DNA of 64,000 nucleotides from Phytophthora colocasiae (GCA_018806915.1 JAGKQI010000021.1:310001-374000); one strand, 5' to 3'; positions 50,348-60,972 are shown, numbered from the stretch's first letter. The notes: a model not told the origin generated them from the sequence alone. A program made the numbers and translations.

Positions 50348-51277
50348 GTTCAACATTGGATTATGGGCGCCCCAAGTAAATGTAAGTGATCCTCTCGATT
50401 AGTAAATATTGTGTATCTGAGTCAGAAAAAATACACACGTTGACATTTTGCTGTGTGGACCAAATGTATTGAGTTTTCTATTCATGATTTTTGCTAAACT
50501 TAACAAAAACAAACACTCATAATATTGACCGAGATCGGACAATTTCAACACTATTATGCTTAGATGGTCAACGAAATACTATGGTGATTAACTGTCCTTT
50601 GAAAGGCTCCGAATCCAGCAGAGCAGCGGAACGGGTAACTTTACTACGACAGGAAGATAAAACGGAAAAGGTTATCCGCTCATTCGGTTGTCTCGTCATG
50701 ATGTCTGTGGGTCGTGTTGCTCACGGGGCTGGTGGCAGTTTGGAAATCAGACAGAAAATCGCAAGGTCATAGTCTACGAACAATTGGGGTCAACTCTACA
50801 ACATACATTAATCTGATGCTCGAGTTTGGCGTACTTGCATGGCGGAGATGTGCTCTTTTTCGAAAGTGATGATAATGCAATGACGCCGGCGGTGGCGTGT
50901 CTTCGCCATCTGGACGTGGTGGTGAGTTTTCGGAATCCTTCCAGACGGGTGGGTATCTCTTGGAAATCAGAAGTATCTGAAGTACCAAGGATTTCTGAAC
51001 GCCACACCGAGCAATCCCAAGCTGAAGCAGCGCTCTGAAGATCGAATGAAGTCGTTTAAGTAAAACAGTTGATTGACGAACTCGTTCGGCATGACATGGC
51101 CAACGTTTCACACCAGAATGTGTCCTAGTGGTTGCAGTTTGGAGCGATCGATCCATTGAATCTCTTCGCAGTACGTCGTCGTCTAAGGCTTCCGACCGAA
51201 GCACTGGTGACGACGAGTCTGCTACATTGGTTACGCAGTCCTTGGGGGGGGGCAATTCGGAAGGGAGTACACCTAGT
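50348..51277. other. region between repeat arm and EF-hand gene, no clear gene
   Basis: Two overlapping ORFs on opposite strands (50767-51345 minus, 50826-51038 plus) have no recognised motif. Either may be chance. Confidence 0.35.
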
Positions 51278-52774
51278 CTACGCGCCAGTGTAGAAGATAT
51301 TTTCACACCTCCTTTTGGGGGTGTTCTGAGCTGAAGACACTGCACTCAAAATGCGTCCTCCCTCCTTCTTCGGAGTGTTGGACTCAAACATACTGCCAGT
51401 AATCTTGGTCATTCCTGTGCCGTTTGAACACGTTATACTATAGTTCCCGCGTGATACACGAGACGTCACTTGACTGCTTTCGTTTATACTCGACAGAGTC
51501 TGTTTCAACGCGGTTGCCTTGGGCTTCCGGCGGTGATACACTTCCACTTCCAGTTTTAAGCCGTCTTCAAGCGCAGCTATGAATTCTTCAAACGACACTT
51601 TACCACTGCAGTCCTTTTCCGCAATATCCATGAAATCAGCGACGTACTTCATGATTTCCTCCTCTTTCACTGCTCCAGACTGAGCGAAAATGGTCTCAAG
51701 CATAACAGCCACTTCGTCAGCATCGATCTCCCCACTACAGTCTTTATCGGCCACTCGGAATGCCTTCTTCATCTGCATGAAGATAGCCGTTTGGTCCGGA
51801 TCCGAGTACAGGAAAGACTCACCGAACAACATCTGCAACGTGTTGAACGTATCATCCACAGCTGACAAGAACTGGTTGCTCGCTTCCTGCCATTTAGTAT
51901 GAGTCGTCTGAGCACCGTTGGTGTCAAACACGCGAGCGCTCTCAGTTCCCATGTCTTTAATATCCACCGAGTTGGTTTGAGCCAAGTTCTGCTTCACACG
52001 GTAATTGTACCAGCGCACAAGCTTGAACAGTAGGTTGTTGTTGTTCAGTAGGCGAGTGGTGCTTTCGAACACGGCATCGTACTTCTGTTTGGAAAAGAGG
52101 GCCGGACGCCACATCTGCGGCTCTGCTTGCGCCTCCTTTAGAAGCGCTTGTTGCCGCTGGGATCTGCACTTGTAGGATGTCTCGAACCTCTTCCACAGTC
52201 TCATCGCTTATCTGACCGGAACTTGAAGGTGGTGGCCGAATAGAATCCCGAAGGCTTTTTGCTGGAGTTTTAGCGTCTGCTGGATGTTCTTACGCAGCAA
52301 ACTGGTGGTACTTTCAGGACACATTGCCATTTCGAGAACAATGAAAAGCACCAGACCAACTGAAATCTTAGCCAGACTCGAGTACGAACGGATAGCGATC
52401 GTTGAAGAGCTGTCAGAGCCACTGACAAAACAGACGTCGGACTGACGAAGTAGAACTCCAGTGGCAATGAAAGCGGACACCACACCAGCGTATGAACTGT
52501 AACCCTCGACGAACTTGACGTACATGAAAACTGTGACCCAGATGAATAGCAGTAGATCTGACAGGAAAACGGCCATGAACCGGGAGTTGCAAATCTGGGA
52601 AATGAAGAATTGGAAGACGGATGGAACGACACTTCCAGCCACGACACCACCTACTCGATTCACTGTGACGCTAAAGGAACCTCCGATGTGGTTTCCCATA
52701 ACACACTGGCGTGGTTGTGCATCTTTTAAGTGTCTGAATAGCAGTGGATTATCAACGACACTGTATTGTGCCAA
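51278..52774 (-). pseudogene. multi-pass membrane protein with C-terminal EF-hand pair, in-frame stop
   Basis: One continuous frame of about 497 codons, interrupted only by TAA at 52210-52208. The N-terminal part has membrane segments (FMAVFLSDLLLFIWVTVFMY, GVVSAFIATGVLL, ISVGLVLFIVLEMAM) and LRKNIQQTLKLQQKAFGIL, like FUSC/aromatic-acid-exporter-type proteins (tentative). The C-terminal part has two EF-hands, DKDCSGEIDADE and EKDCSGKVSFEE, with canonical calcium ligands. It would be a calcium-regulated transporter or channel. The stop may be a true nonsense mutation, an assembly error or two separate ORFs; the shared frame favours the first two. Confidence 0.6.
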
Positions 52775-53267
52775 CTATCGGTCACTTGATACCAGGCGGA
52801 CTGCAAAGCTGTGGTTATTCACACAAAAACCACGTACAATTCTGTGCCGGACAGACTCAAGATTTGGTGCTGATCCAACATTCACGGTACAACAAGGTGG
52901 TAACGTGGATCCAGAACAGAGAAAGAAAGCTGTGGGGAGATATTCCCCAATCGGCCGATTGTCAATAAGACGGACATTGCTGCTTAGCTGATATCCTTGG
53001 GGTGTTATGAGTCGAAATGCTCCACGATCATAGATTGAAGGTAGTTTACGGCAATCAGTATTCCTTCGAAGAAGAATTTGCTTATTCATTCAACCAAACA
53101 AGATTTAATACACATCGGCAGCTCTGTACCTAGACAAGATTTCATGCATTGCTTACACTCGATAAATTCTAAGTGCAGGCAAGTTTGTTTAGATGATGCA
53201 GGCTCTATCTGATCCCGCAAAACTCAATAGTATATGTATTAGTGAGTAGCTGCTGTGTATACATTGT
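52775..53267. other. intergenic, no clear gene
   Basis: A minus-strand ORF (53089-52775) lies directly upstream of the membrane protein ORF but has no recognisable motif and may be promoter sequence read by chance. Confidence 0.35.
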
Positions 53268-54167
53268 CTAACGGGGTGGCGTGGTCTTTGTGTACCAGTA
53301 AGCGCAATGGAGCTTTGCAGACCACGACACAGCAATTGGTATGGTTTGATGTAGACGCCAAATTGAACAGAACGGTTGCTTGCAGTCGGCACGATGTCGC
53401 CCGCACATCATGCTCGTCGTGATGACATGAACCAGTCTTGGAGCTTTCATGACGAATTGTTCCAACGCAATCGCACTCGATGGCTCAAAAACCAAGTTAT
53501 TGGAAAAGACAATCGTTGCCGACTGCATAGCGGACCTCGAAGCACTGCAGGGCTGTCGTATATCACAAGTGTAGATGTGAACCTTGGTCAGCCTCGGTTG
53601 TGTTGCATTAGCTGACTCAATCACTGCTTTTGACAGCAGTGATAATTCATGCTGGATCTCAACACCAATACACAAGCCGATAGGTGTCTCAATTGCCACC
53701 TGAGCGACAACATTGCCAACACCAGAACCAACGTCTAGAAATACGTCCGTTGCTTTTACTGGAGACAGCAACGATAACAATGTACTGACGCCATGCTTCG
53801 AAATCTCACCGGCGTGTCGATCTGGCAGTGTTTTTCTTGACTGCAGTTGTCGTCGCGAAACCGAATGGAAAATACTGGCTACGACACGATGTACATGTTC
53901 AGATCTTTGTTCGGCTGGAAGCCTGGCCGGTCCCGATACACACATCCGGTCATTCTTTTTACTGGTAAAAAATCGTCGTGGAAATTTGTCCAAGTGAGTA
54001 CCGTACGTTTTCTTCAACGTTTTCAGGCGTATTTGTAGTTGCTTCTGCGTTTTATTGTAAGGTGTGTCATGCCAAAGTCGCTTCCAATCGGTTCTGTGCC
54101 CTTGGTCAAGCTGTTGTTTTGCCACACGAAACAACAGACGATCTTCTGCATCTGAAAAATCAGCCAT
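53268..54167 (-). CDS. DOT1-like SAM-dependent methyltransferase
   Basis: 299 residues from MADFSDAEDRLLFRVAKQQL. The N-terminal part resembles a short Myb/SANT-like module (DWKRLWHDTPYNKTQKQLQIR). The methyltransferase core has FLDVGSGVGNVVAQVAIET (motif I, SAM binding), GVEIQHEL (motif II acidic residue) and FSNNLVFEPSSAIAL, the DOT1-type NN/F motif. DOT1 enzymes methylate histone H3 on lysine 79, and oomycetes have expanded families. The protein is shorter than many relatives and ends about 15 residues after the last recognisable block, so the C-terminus may be altered. Its start lies 83 bp from the right inverted-repeat arm. Confidence 0.75.
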   Translation of the reverse strand: MADFSDAEDRLLFRVAKQQLDQGHRTDWKRLWHDTPYNKTQKQLQIRLKTLKKTYGTHLDKFPRRFFTSKKNDRMCVSGPARLPAEQRSEHVHRVVASIFHSVSRRQLQSRKTLPDRHAGEISKHGVSTLLSLLSPVKATDVFLDVGSGVGNVVAQVAIETPIGLCIGVEIQHELSLLSKAVIESANATQPRLTKVHIYTCDIRQPCSASRSAMQSATIVFSNNLVFEPSSAIALEQFVMKAPRLVHVITTSMMCGRHRADCKQPFCSIWRLHQTIPIAVSWSAKLHCAYWYTKTTPPR

Positions 54168-54249
54168 TTATGTGGAGCTGGGATAAATCACGACTGACGT
54201 AAGTTCCATAATCAATTACAGACAAACGGTCCTTAATATAAATGGATAG

Positions 54250-55588
54250 CTAAATCAGGGTATATCTAAATCGACGTTGAAGTAAAGTGTCCAATCATTT
54301 CTCAGCGCGCGAATCGGTAAGATCGCCCACCTAATTCTCCTGTGGGTTCGCTTTGGTGGCTCCGCCAATAAAATTGACTCGCTGTAAAATTCCGCCAATA
54401 GGCTTTGCATACGGTGCGATGACATCCTCTGATTGGTGTGATTGTTAGTTTTTCGACGTTCATCAAGTAGCAGCGTATCGTGTGTGCGCGGCAGAACTGA
54501 GAGCTCACTTTCCAATTTGCTGAGCTCGCACCAAGTCACCCTGAAGGCGTCCACCATAACTTCATCCGCTACACCCGTGCTGCTATCTGCCGGAGGCTTC
54601 CGTGGTCCAGAAATGCGGTCGTCTGCAAAGGATCGGCCTAACCGTGTCTCTATTTGAACTACTTCAACATCGACGGGTGCTTAGCATTGTCTTGCCGGAG
54701 GCTATCTTCATTACCCCCGGACTCGTCATTCTCAATTGATTCGGCTGCAGGGGCTTTCGTCATTGCGCTCGTCGACCAACTTCATTCGTTGTCCCATGGA
54801 TTACTACCACCGACGACGGGGCTGTCGTGAACCGCTGGATACTGGCGTCGTAAAAACCATGCCAGTGGTCTCATCCGCGTGCTTACTGCGCTATTTGTAG
54901 TCGCACCTGCCACCGCCGTTGCTGTCGTCATGGCGTTATAGCAAGCATATTGTTGGTGGGTAGCCGCCATCTTTTGTCCGAACGCTGCATTTATCGTCCG
55001 CGTGACTCACCTCGCCAAGCATTCACGTTTAGTCGTCGCAGTCAAGGAGCTATTTTGTGGGACCTGTACCACCACCTACCTCATCACAGCTACAGAGAAG
55101 TGTCAGCACATACGGATTATCGTTCCCAAGCAGGCCTCCGTTGACAAGACGGTGCTGGCCATGGAGCAGAACGTCTAGCGCGACTGTACTCGGCTTTTGC
55201 AGAACAAACGTCCACCAAGTCGGTGGCAGGAACGCGCTGAACGTCAGCGCCTCACGCATCGTCGATGCCTCCAAATGATCATCCATCTGCTCGCAGTAGC
55301 CCGTCGCACGACGAATGGCCAGGTCGTTCGCCTCACAGCCGTTCAGGTAGATCTTGCCCTGGATCGTGCCCTCCGTCTTACGCCCGGCGATCACATCGAT
55401 CAACGTCGTCTTGCCAGCACCAGTGGATCCGGCGTCGCTTAGCCGCTGATGCCCTTCAGCAAGTCAAAAGTCTCCTTCGTGTTGGTTGGGTTCGGCACCA
55501 AGTACCACCGATCCGTGAAAGCGAAGGACACAGGAGTGAAGTTCTTCTCGCAGCGCGGAACGGCCACCATAATATCGTCGTTCGACGT
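54250..55588 (-). repeat. large inverted repeat, right arm
   Basis: 1339-bp inverse copy of 49011-50347. Contains the same 100-residue ORF (54557-54255) and PDR fragment. Confidence 0.88.
55202..55588 (-). pseudogene. PDR-type ABC transporter fragment, right arm
   Basis: Inverse copy of the left-arm fragment, with Walker A GSTGAGKTTLIDVIAGRK and the same break at SAFLPPT. Here the segment before Walker A reads FAFTDRWYLVPNPTNTKETF, closer to intact PDR proteins than the left arm, which lacks four bases at this point. Confidence 0.8.
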
Positions 55589-55851
55589 TGGTGAAAGGGT
55601 GAAGCTGGAGTAGTTGAGGGGAAAGAAGAAGAAGAAGTTATGTTTTAGAGTTTAAACGTCAACGCAGTGGTGTGGGAATGACTGCTAAGAACTACCCTAC
55701 TCTCTACTATTGTTATAGTGAGATCCACTATTATCTTGATAGAGAGGTTTTACTATGAAATGATTGCAACTTTATTAGCCTCCCTGCATCATTACATAGA
55801 TGATCGACCTACGCAATTATTTAATTTGGTAGGTACTTGCGAACATAAGTA
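55589..55851. other. intergenic
   Basis: AT-rich, with a purine run gaagaagaagaagtt near 55623. No gene. Confidence 0.35.
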
Positions 55852-57348
55852 GTGCCCCCTCAGTCACACATTGCTCCACGTGGAAGCCAGCGTCCTGCAG
55901 CCATAGCTTGGCGCTGCCCTTGTTGTAGCGAAGTGAGGCTGGCGCTTGGCAAGCCAATGGCACGCATTAGGGTGACTGGGATCACACGTGAGGAAGCGCT
56001 CCGGGGCACGCCGGCTCCTGGTACGAAAACCCAGAAGAAGAGGAAGCCCCGGACTGCTTCCAAGATTAGGGCACTCAAGCGGGCACGCAAGGCCGCGAGA
56101 TGCACGCAGTCAGCAGCAGGAGACGCATCACACCACGGGGATCATGTTCGCATCGCTTCAGGGGATGGAGAGACGGCAGGAACGGTCTGCGGCACCGCGG
56201 ACGAGGTGGAGCCGACCAGGGCGGAAGTGTGCAGTGCCAATGTCACTAAAACGGGGAAAAATAGTGACACCATTGCTGCACCACGTGTCTCTGCTCAGTC
56301 TGTGGAGTCAGGCTGCACAACTTGGGTATGTTTGATTTGTACGTATGTAAATACGGAGATTTCCGCCGCTTGCAAGAATTGCAAGTGCGCTCCTGCGACT
56401 TCTCGGACGGATCTGGCCACTGCTGCAACCGACTCAGCGGATGCTGCAAACGACTCGGCGGCTGCTGCAACCGACTCCGCAGCTGCTGCTACCGACTCGG
56501 TGACTGCTGCAACAGACCAAGTATCTGCTGTTCTCGACCCTAGTGTGCCTGATAACGAGGTGATCTATTATCCGATCAATGGCAAATACTATGGCCTAAG
56601 TCGTGTGACCGTTTCCAATGGATATGCAACTACCAAGGCGAAGTGGAATGTTGCTCGCATCAACAACCGACGTGATGGAAAGTTTGGGCGTGAGTATCAC
56701 GTGCTTTGGGCATTAAATGAAGTCGGAATTGGAAAGTACTACGTGGAGACTTGGGAGCCAATGGAGCAATTGCGTGAGGATAATTTTAACGATGAAATGG
56801 ATCTTGTGGATCGTTGGAAAGCTTCGAAGATTGAACATTTCGAGCAATTTTGTAAGGGTGACACTTATGGAACATTTCTGCTGGGAGCTGATGGACAAAA
56901 CCTGTGCATGTTGAATGCACTGAAGCGCGCTGCTGAATTGGCTGGTCGTCCGGATATAATTACACAGCAGGACATTGATGATTTTGTTCAAGATGAGCTT
57001 AAGTTGAACCAAGTGGATCTTACTGAGGGAGCCACCTGGAAGACAGTGCTTCGGTTTCTTCGGCGCCTTCGTGATGATGGTCGCGATTTCAGATATAATG
57101 CTCTTACGAAGAAGAATTATTCCGTTCTCGGTCGCCGTGGAGCGCGTGTACTACAAGAACTCGATCTCGTGGATGGAATTTATCTGGTTGGCGCTTACAA
57201 TCACAGCTTCGTCGGTCACTGCGTTGTGCTCACTGTTGAAGGTTCCAAGCGTACTATATACGACTCCGACGACGGCAAGCCAATCTCGTCAGCGGCTCAT
57301 TGGATCAATTTCTTCGCTTTCGTTCGTCCGTTCATCGTTTTCAAGTAG
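55852..57348 (+). CDS. RanBP2-type zinc finger, chromo-like, cysteine-peptidase-like protein
   Basis: A 498-residue intact ORF. There is a basic N-terminal half (KTQKKRKPRTASKIRALKRA). A RanBP2-type finger at ~158-180 (WVCLICTYVNTEISAACKNC) typically binds ubiquitin or RNA. Next is a run of AATDS-type repeats, then a chromodomain-like strand set (REYHVLWALNEVGIGKYYVE). The C-terminal domain has a possible Cys-His-Asp triad: Cys~352 in QNLCMLNALKRAAEL, His~456 in FVGHCVVL and Asp~471 in IYDSDD, an order found in papain-fold deubiquitinases and in some transposon proteins. No retrotransposon pol motifs are present. Function unknown; a ubiquitin-directed peptidase is an inference. Confidence 0.6.
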   Translation: MPPQSHIAPRGSQRPAAIAWRCPCCSEVRLALGKPMARIRVTGITREEALRGTPAPGTKTQKKRKPRTASKIRALKRARKAARCTQSAAGDASHHGDHVRIASGDGETAGTVCGTADEVEPTRAEVCSANVTKTGKNSDTIAAPRVSAQSVESGCTTWVCLICTYVNTEISAACKNCKCAPATSRTDLATAATDSADAANDSAAAATDSAAAATDSVTAATDQVSAVLDPSVPDNEVIYYPINGKYYGLSRVTVSNGYATTKAKWNVARINNRRDGKFGREYHVLWALNEVGIGKYYVETWEPMEQLREDNFNDEMDLVDRWKASKIEHFEQFCKGDTYGTFLLGADGQNLCMLNALKRAAELAGRPDIITQQDIDDFVQDELKLNQVDLTEGATWKTVLRFLRRLRDDGRDFRYNALTKKNYSVLGRRGARVLQELDLVDGIYLVGAYNHSFVGHCVVLTVEGSKRTIYDSDDGKPISSAAHWINFFAFVRPFIVFK

Positions 57349-57455
57349 GTGATTGGAGTCGGTAGGGATTTCTGCAGGTTTGCCTTACTAATAATGAACC
57401 TTCCTAGCAAATCAGTGTTTGTGCATGGTTGGGTTCATAAAAACGACTTGTAGCA

Positions 57456-57935
57456 ATGGGTCGGAATGGCGTCAAAGTGATCATCCGGACACGCCCGACA
57501 GCGAGTTTTGCTACGCATCAGCTACAGATTAATCCAGATGACAGTACAATTACAGTTTACAGCGGTGCAGCAGCGATCGCAGTAGCTTCGGGGGGTAATT
57601 CACCTTCTAAAACGGATGGACCTTCCAACCGTAAGGATTGTTGGCAATTTAAATTCCATCAGGTACTTCATAACGCCGGTCAAGACCGCGTTTATGAGGC
57701 TATTGGTCCATGGAGCAGTAGTCGATGGGGTGAACGGTACCATTTTAGCCTATGGACAAATGGGAGCAGGCAAGAGTTTCACAATGATCGGAGATACACG
57801 CAACTACCAACATCGAGGCATTGCTCCTCGTGCTATTGGACAGTTGTTCGAGGAAGTTGAAAGTCGAATTGAACTGCAATACACGATCCGAGTGTCGTAC
57901 ATGGAGATCTATAATGATCGTATTTACGATCTCAC
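57456..57935 (+). pseudogene. kinesin motor domain N-terminal fragment, frameshifted
   Basis: Starts VKVIIRTRPTASFATHQLQI. After a one-base shift near 57700 it continues VVDGVNGTILAYGQMGAGKS (P-loop), FTMIGDTRNYQHRGIAPRAI and VSYMEIYNDRIYDL. These are hallmark motifs of the kinesin motor. It is cut at about 57930, where antisense sequence of another gene begins, so switch I/II and the rest of the protein are missing. Confidence 0.85.
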
Positions 57936-58520
57936 CGCAGACCTCACAACCTGCTTGGCCTGGTCTTTTGTAGTAACCAGCTTCTCCAATGTCTCAGCAA
58001 GGTCTTTGCGAAGAGAAGAGCTCCGCAACGTCACGTACATCTGCTTGATCAATTCCAGGGGCGTCTCATCTTGCTCCTCGCTCGTCAGCTTCACGTCCAG
58101 TAGATTAGCAGTAACAGAGTCTTCTGCTCTCTGTCTGTTGTTCAGCTGCACCACACATTGCGCCATCGCATGAAGTACATCGCTTGTCTCGAAGCGATCC
58201 ATCAGCATTAGACTCAAAACCGCCCGTAAATCTTGCTCCGATGCAGTTAAGTCCACAGCATCGACGCGTAGTAAACCAGTGAGAAATTGCCACTTGGCAG
58301 CGTGTAGCTCAGATGCGTCGTCGTTGTCTACAGCTTGAAATTGACCAGAAACGAGAAAACTTGTCAATTGATTGAGCAGCTCCACGTCGGTAGCAGAAAG
58401 CGCTTTCAGGCATAAATCAGTGAGAATTTTTAGATGCTCAATGCGCACAAGGTCATCACTTGGAGTGACATTGGTGATGCTTGCCACGAGCTCCGCAATA
58501 GAGAGCGTAGAAGTCTGCAT
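57936..58520 (-). pseudogene. helical protein fragment of unknown family
   Basis: From MQTSTLSIAELVASITNVTP (ATG at 58520) for about 195 residues, all-helical and Leu-rich (LTDLCLKALSATDVELLNQL; SLMLMDRFETSDVLHAMAQC). This suggests armadillo/HEAT-like repeats. The C-terminal end coincides with the kinesin junction, so it is 3'-truncated. Family unknown. Confidence 0.5.
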
Positions 58521-58635
58521 TGTTATTTTAAAAAAAAATAGATGCAAGAAAAAAAACTAACAATCAGGTATTTACGGAAATAACCATAGATTTTTCACGC
58601 AGCTTTGCTGAGACTTGTATTCCCTTACATTTTGC

Positions 58636-59740
58636 TTAGAAGAACGAGTGGTTCGAACCAAAAGGCTGCGAGAATCCACCTCCACCGCTGCCACCTCCAT
58701 ACCCACCGAAGGGATCCATGTCGTCGTCGCGAGGCATGCGCAGGTGGTCGGGTCCGGGACCTCCAAATGGCATTCTCGGAGCTGGACCACGAGATGGGGG
58801 ACGGAAGCCACCACTGGGTCCAAGTGGGTCAATAGATGGCCCGAATGGGTCGAAGCGAGCGCCAGGTACTGGTCCAATTGAAGGATCGCCGCGGTGGCCG
58901 AACAGGGGATGATCGGGACCGACCAACGTACTCGGGTCACCACCACCGATAGCTGGTGGAAATGCATCACCTCCTCCCACCTATTACCAAAACACAAGAT
59001 TAGAGCTATAAGGAGGTGCTTCACTCTAAATAGGTAGCTTACCGGAGGAATTTGAGCAGGAGAAGGAGCACCGTAGCCCTGATCATCATGATCAGGCGGT
59101 GGTACGAAGCCTGGGCTGCTTGCTACCAGGGTTATCTTCTTCCTTGCAGGTCGAATACTTTCAGCAAACGAAGTGATTTTTTCACGCAAACTCTTCAGGT
59201 TTTGAAGCAAACCTGCTGCTTGAACTGAACCTGTAGATTCAGCCAAGAACACGAACGTGCCTACACTTTACAAACAGTTAACTACTGATAGTTTCATCAC
59301 TTGTCAAGACGTGATAAAGCGATACCTTAATTCAATCGAGTGCGTGTGGTCCTTGTCGTCCGAGATGTACACTTCAAACTTGCCGCCAACAAACAAACCC
59401 TGCATCAGCATCAAGATCATCAGCTACTAAGTTATACATAATCCCCACTGCAGACACATTACCTGGAGAGAGAATTTGATAGAGTCATCGTTCGGGTGGA
59501 CATATGTAGCATTGAACAGTCCGTTACTTCTGTTGGCGTCCCAATTGTCGGGCAAAACGAACTCCGAGCTCGTACCAGTCGCCACCTTGAAGCCTGCACA
59601 GCATCACTTATCAGAATCGAACCACTTTTGGATCATTTAAATCCCTCCGGTACCAGCTTCAAGCAACAGCGCATGGATTGCCAAGAAGAGAGCGTCTCGT
59701 GGCTCCTGCACTGTCACCGACTTCTCTCTCAGTTTGGCTG
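58636..59740 (-). CDS. PI31-like proteasome regulator (PSMF1 family)
   Basis: Spliced minus-strand gene. Exons read AAKLREKSVTVQEPRDALFL (upstream, to about 59670), GTSSEFVLPDNWDANRSNGL ... IKFSLQ, FVGGKFEVYISDDKDHTHSI, FLAESTGSVQAAGLLQNLKS, and a Gly/Pro-rich C-terminus (RFDPFGPSIDPLGPSGG ... DDDMDPFGGYGG). The N-terminal fold and the Pro-rich tail with DPFG/DDMDPF motifs are the PI31 pattern; PI31 binds and modulates the 20S proteasome. Introns with GT..AG ends are visible, e.g. 59042-58981. One junction (near 59325/59264) does not keep frame as I read it, and the start exon is not certain because a TIR element lies just upstream. Confidence 0.72.
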
Positions 59741-59867
59741 CAACTGCATCGCTCTTATCACTCTCATTCTGCGCCACGTTGGCGGTTGGGTCTTTCTGAT
59801 ATCTTCAACATATTTCACAATATGTGGATCGATCGAGGATGCAGGCGAAGTTGGTAGGATCGAAGAT

Positions 59868-60202
59868 CTCTATCGTTTTAGAGTATACTTAACTCAAGAT
59901 ATTTGGTCCAGTGGTAACCTACGGTTTGAGTATATCAAAACAAATACGACTCGTTATTAGCGTTAGCCTCAGGAATAAATTCAAGCCCACAGCCTCCAGT
60001 TCTTTTATAGTTAGACATCTAATGAAAATCTCTCTGAGGGAATGAACTCTATATATGCTTGTAAGACTAGCAGATACTTCTCTACGACAGTGTACATATT
60101 GACATATCAGTAAAAGCGCCCTTAGTGAGTGCTCACTCTAAAATATACCACTGGACCAAATATCTTGAGTTAAGTATACTCTAAAACGATAAGATAGAGA
60201 TT
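59868..60202. mobile_element. short TIR element (MITE-like) upstream of PI31
   Basis: Inverted arms of about 50 bp: 59868-59919 and 60147-60202, sharing tatacttaactcaagata and flanking sequence with a 4-base indel. Homology extends weakly outward through gatcgaag. A third copy of an arm is at 48465-48620. The inside has no ORF. The target duplication could not be fixed. Confidence 0.7.
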
Positions 60203-60239
60203 AGGAAAAATACTTCTTCGATCCTCGGACGAAGTCGTC

Positions 60240-60600
60240 GTGATACCAGGCTGCTGCGGCATTTCATCCAAGTCGCGCTTTCTCCTCGCTCTTCGAGAAG
60301 ATATCCACAAAGTCCAGGTCCCGAGCACGGTTATTGCTCACACCAGCTCCGATCACCTCCAACATTCACGTCGCAGGGTTCTGCTTCGGCGGGCACGGCT
60401 TCACATTCGGAACGGACTCCAGATACTTCGCCAGCTTCTGGCATCTCCCACCCAATTCACTAACGAACACTGACTGCCCGCCACGCTTCAACAGGATCAG
60501 GTGGTCGAACAGGAAGAACCCATCCGACGAAGTCTGGTGGAATGTGCATACAATGGTACGACCGCTGTCGGCCACCTTGCGCACGCCGTCCATGACTGTG
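60240..60600 (-). pseudogene. PDR-type ABC transporter fragment (after Walker B), minus strand
   Basis: Reads MDGVRKVADSGRTIVCTFHQ, then FDHLILLKRGGQSVFVSELG and NVKPCPPKQNPAT, followed by a TGA where PDR proteins have Trp, then MLEVIGAGVSNNRARDLDFV. This is the end of nucleotide-binding domain 1 of a PDR pump. The nonsense codon and truncation at both ends make it inactive. Confidence 0.8.
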
Positions 60601-60651
60601 TATTTTCAAGTGTGATATCTATTCGCTCAAATAGCTCATTGTGATAAGGTA

Positions 60652-60972
60652 TCCCTGTTCGGTGTGGCTATCATCTGCGGTCTGTCGTTCGTGAGCGTGG
60701 ATTACACTACGTACAGTGGCCCGGTTGGCGGCGTGGGTCTGGTGTTCATGTCGACCCTGGCTATGACTAGTTTCATGGACAAGCTGCCCGTGTTCTCGAC
60801 GAATTGTTCTGCATTCTACCGCGAGCGTGCTTCCCAGACGTACAACTCGCTCTGGTACATCGTGGCTACGACTGTGGTGGAGATCCCGTACGTGTTCGGC
60901 CAGTCGCTGCTTTTCATCGTGATTTTCTACCCGATGGTGGGCTTCCAGGGCTTCGCGGCGGCGGTGCTGCAA
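60652..60972 (+). pseudogene. PDR-type ABC transporter fragment (transmembrane domain), plus strand
   Basis: Reads FGVAIICGLSFVSVDYTTYS, GLVFMSTLAMTSFMDKLPVF, FYRERASQTYNSLWYIVATT and VEIPYVFGQSLLFIVIFYPM. This is the second ABC2 membrane domain of PDR pumps; the FYRER box is diagnostic. It is opposite in orientation to the fragment 60 bp to its left and is cut at 60972 by the piggyBac-like gene. Confidence 0.82.

Noticed and set aside
50767..51345. 192-residue minus-strand ORF as a gene
   Set aside because: It overlaps the end of the EF-hand gene, its composition is not coding-like and no motif is present.
58372..58912. Plus-strand ORFs opposite the PI31 and helical protein genes
   Set aside because: Shadows of minus-strand coding sequence with biased Gly/Pro codons.
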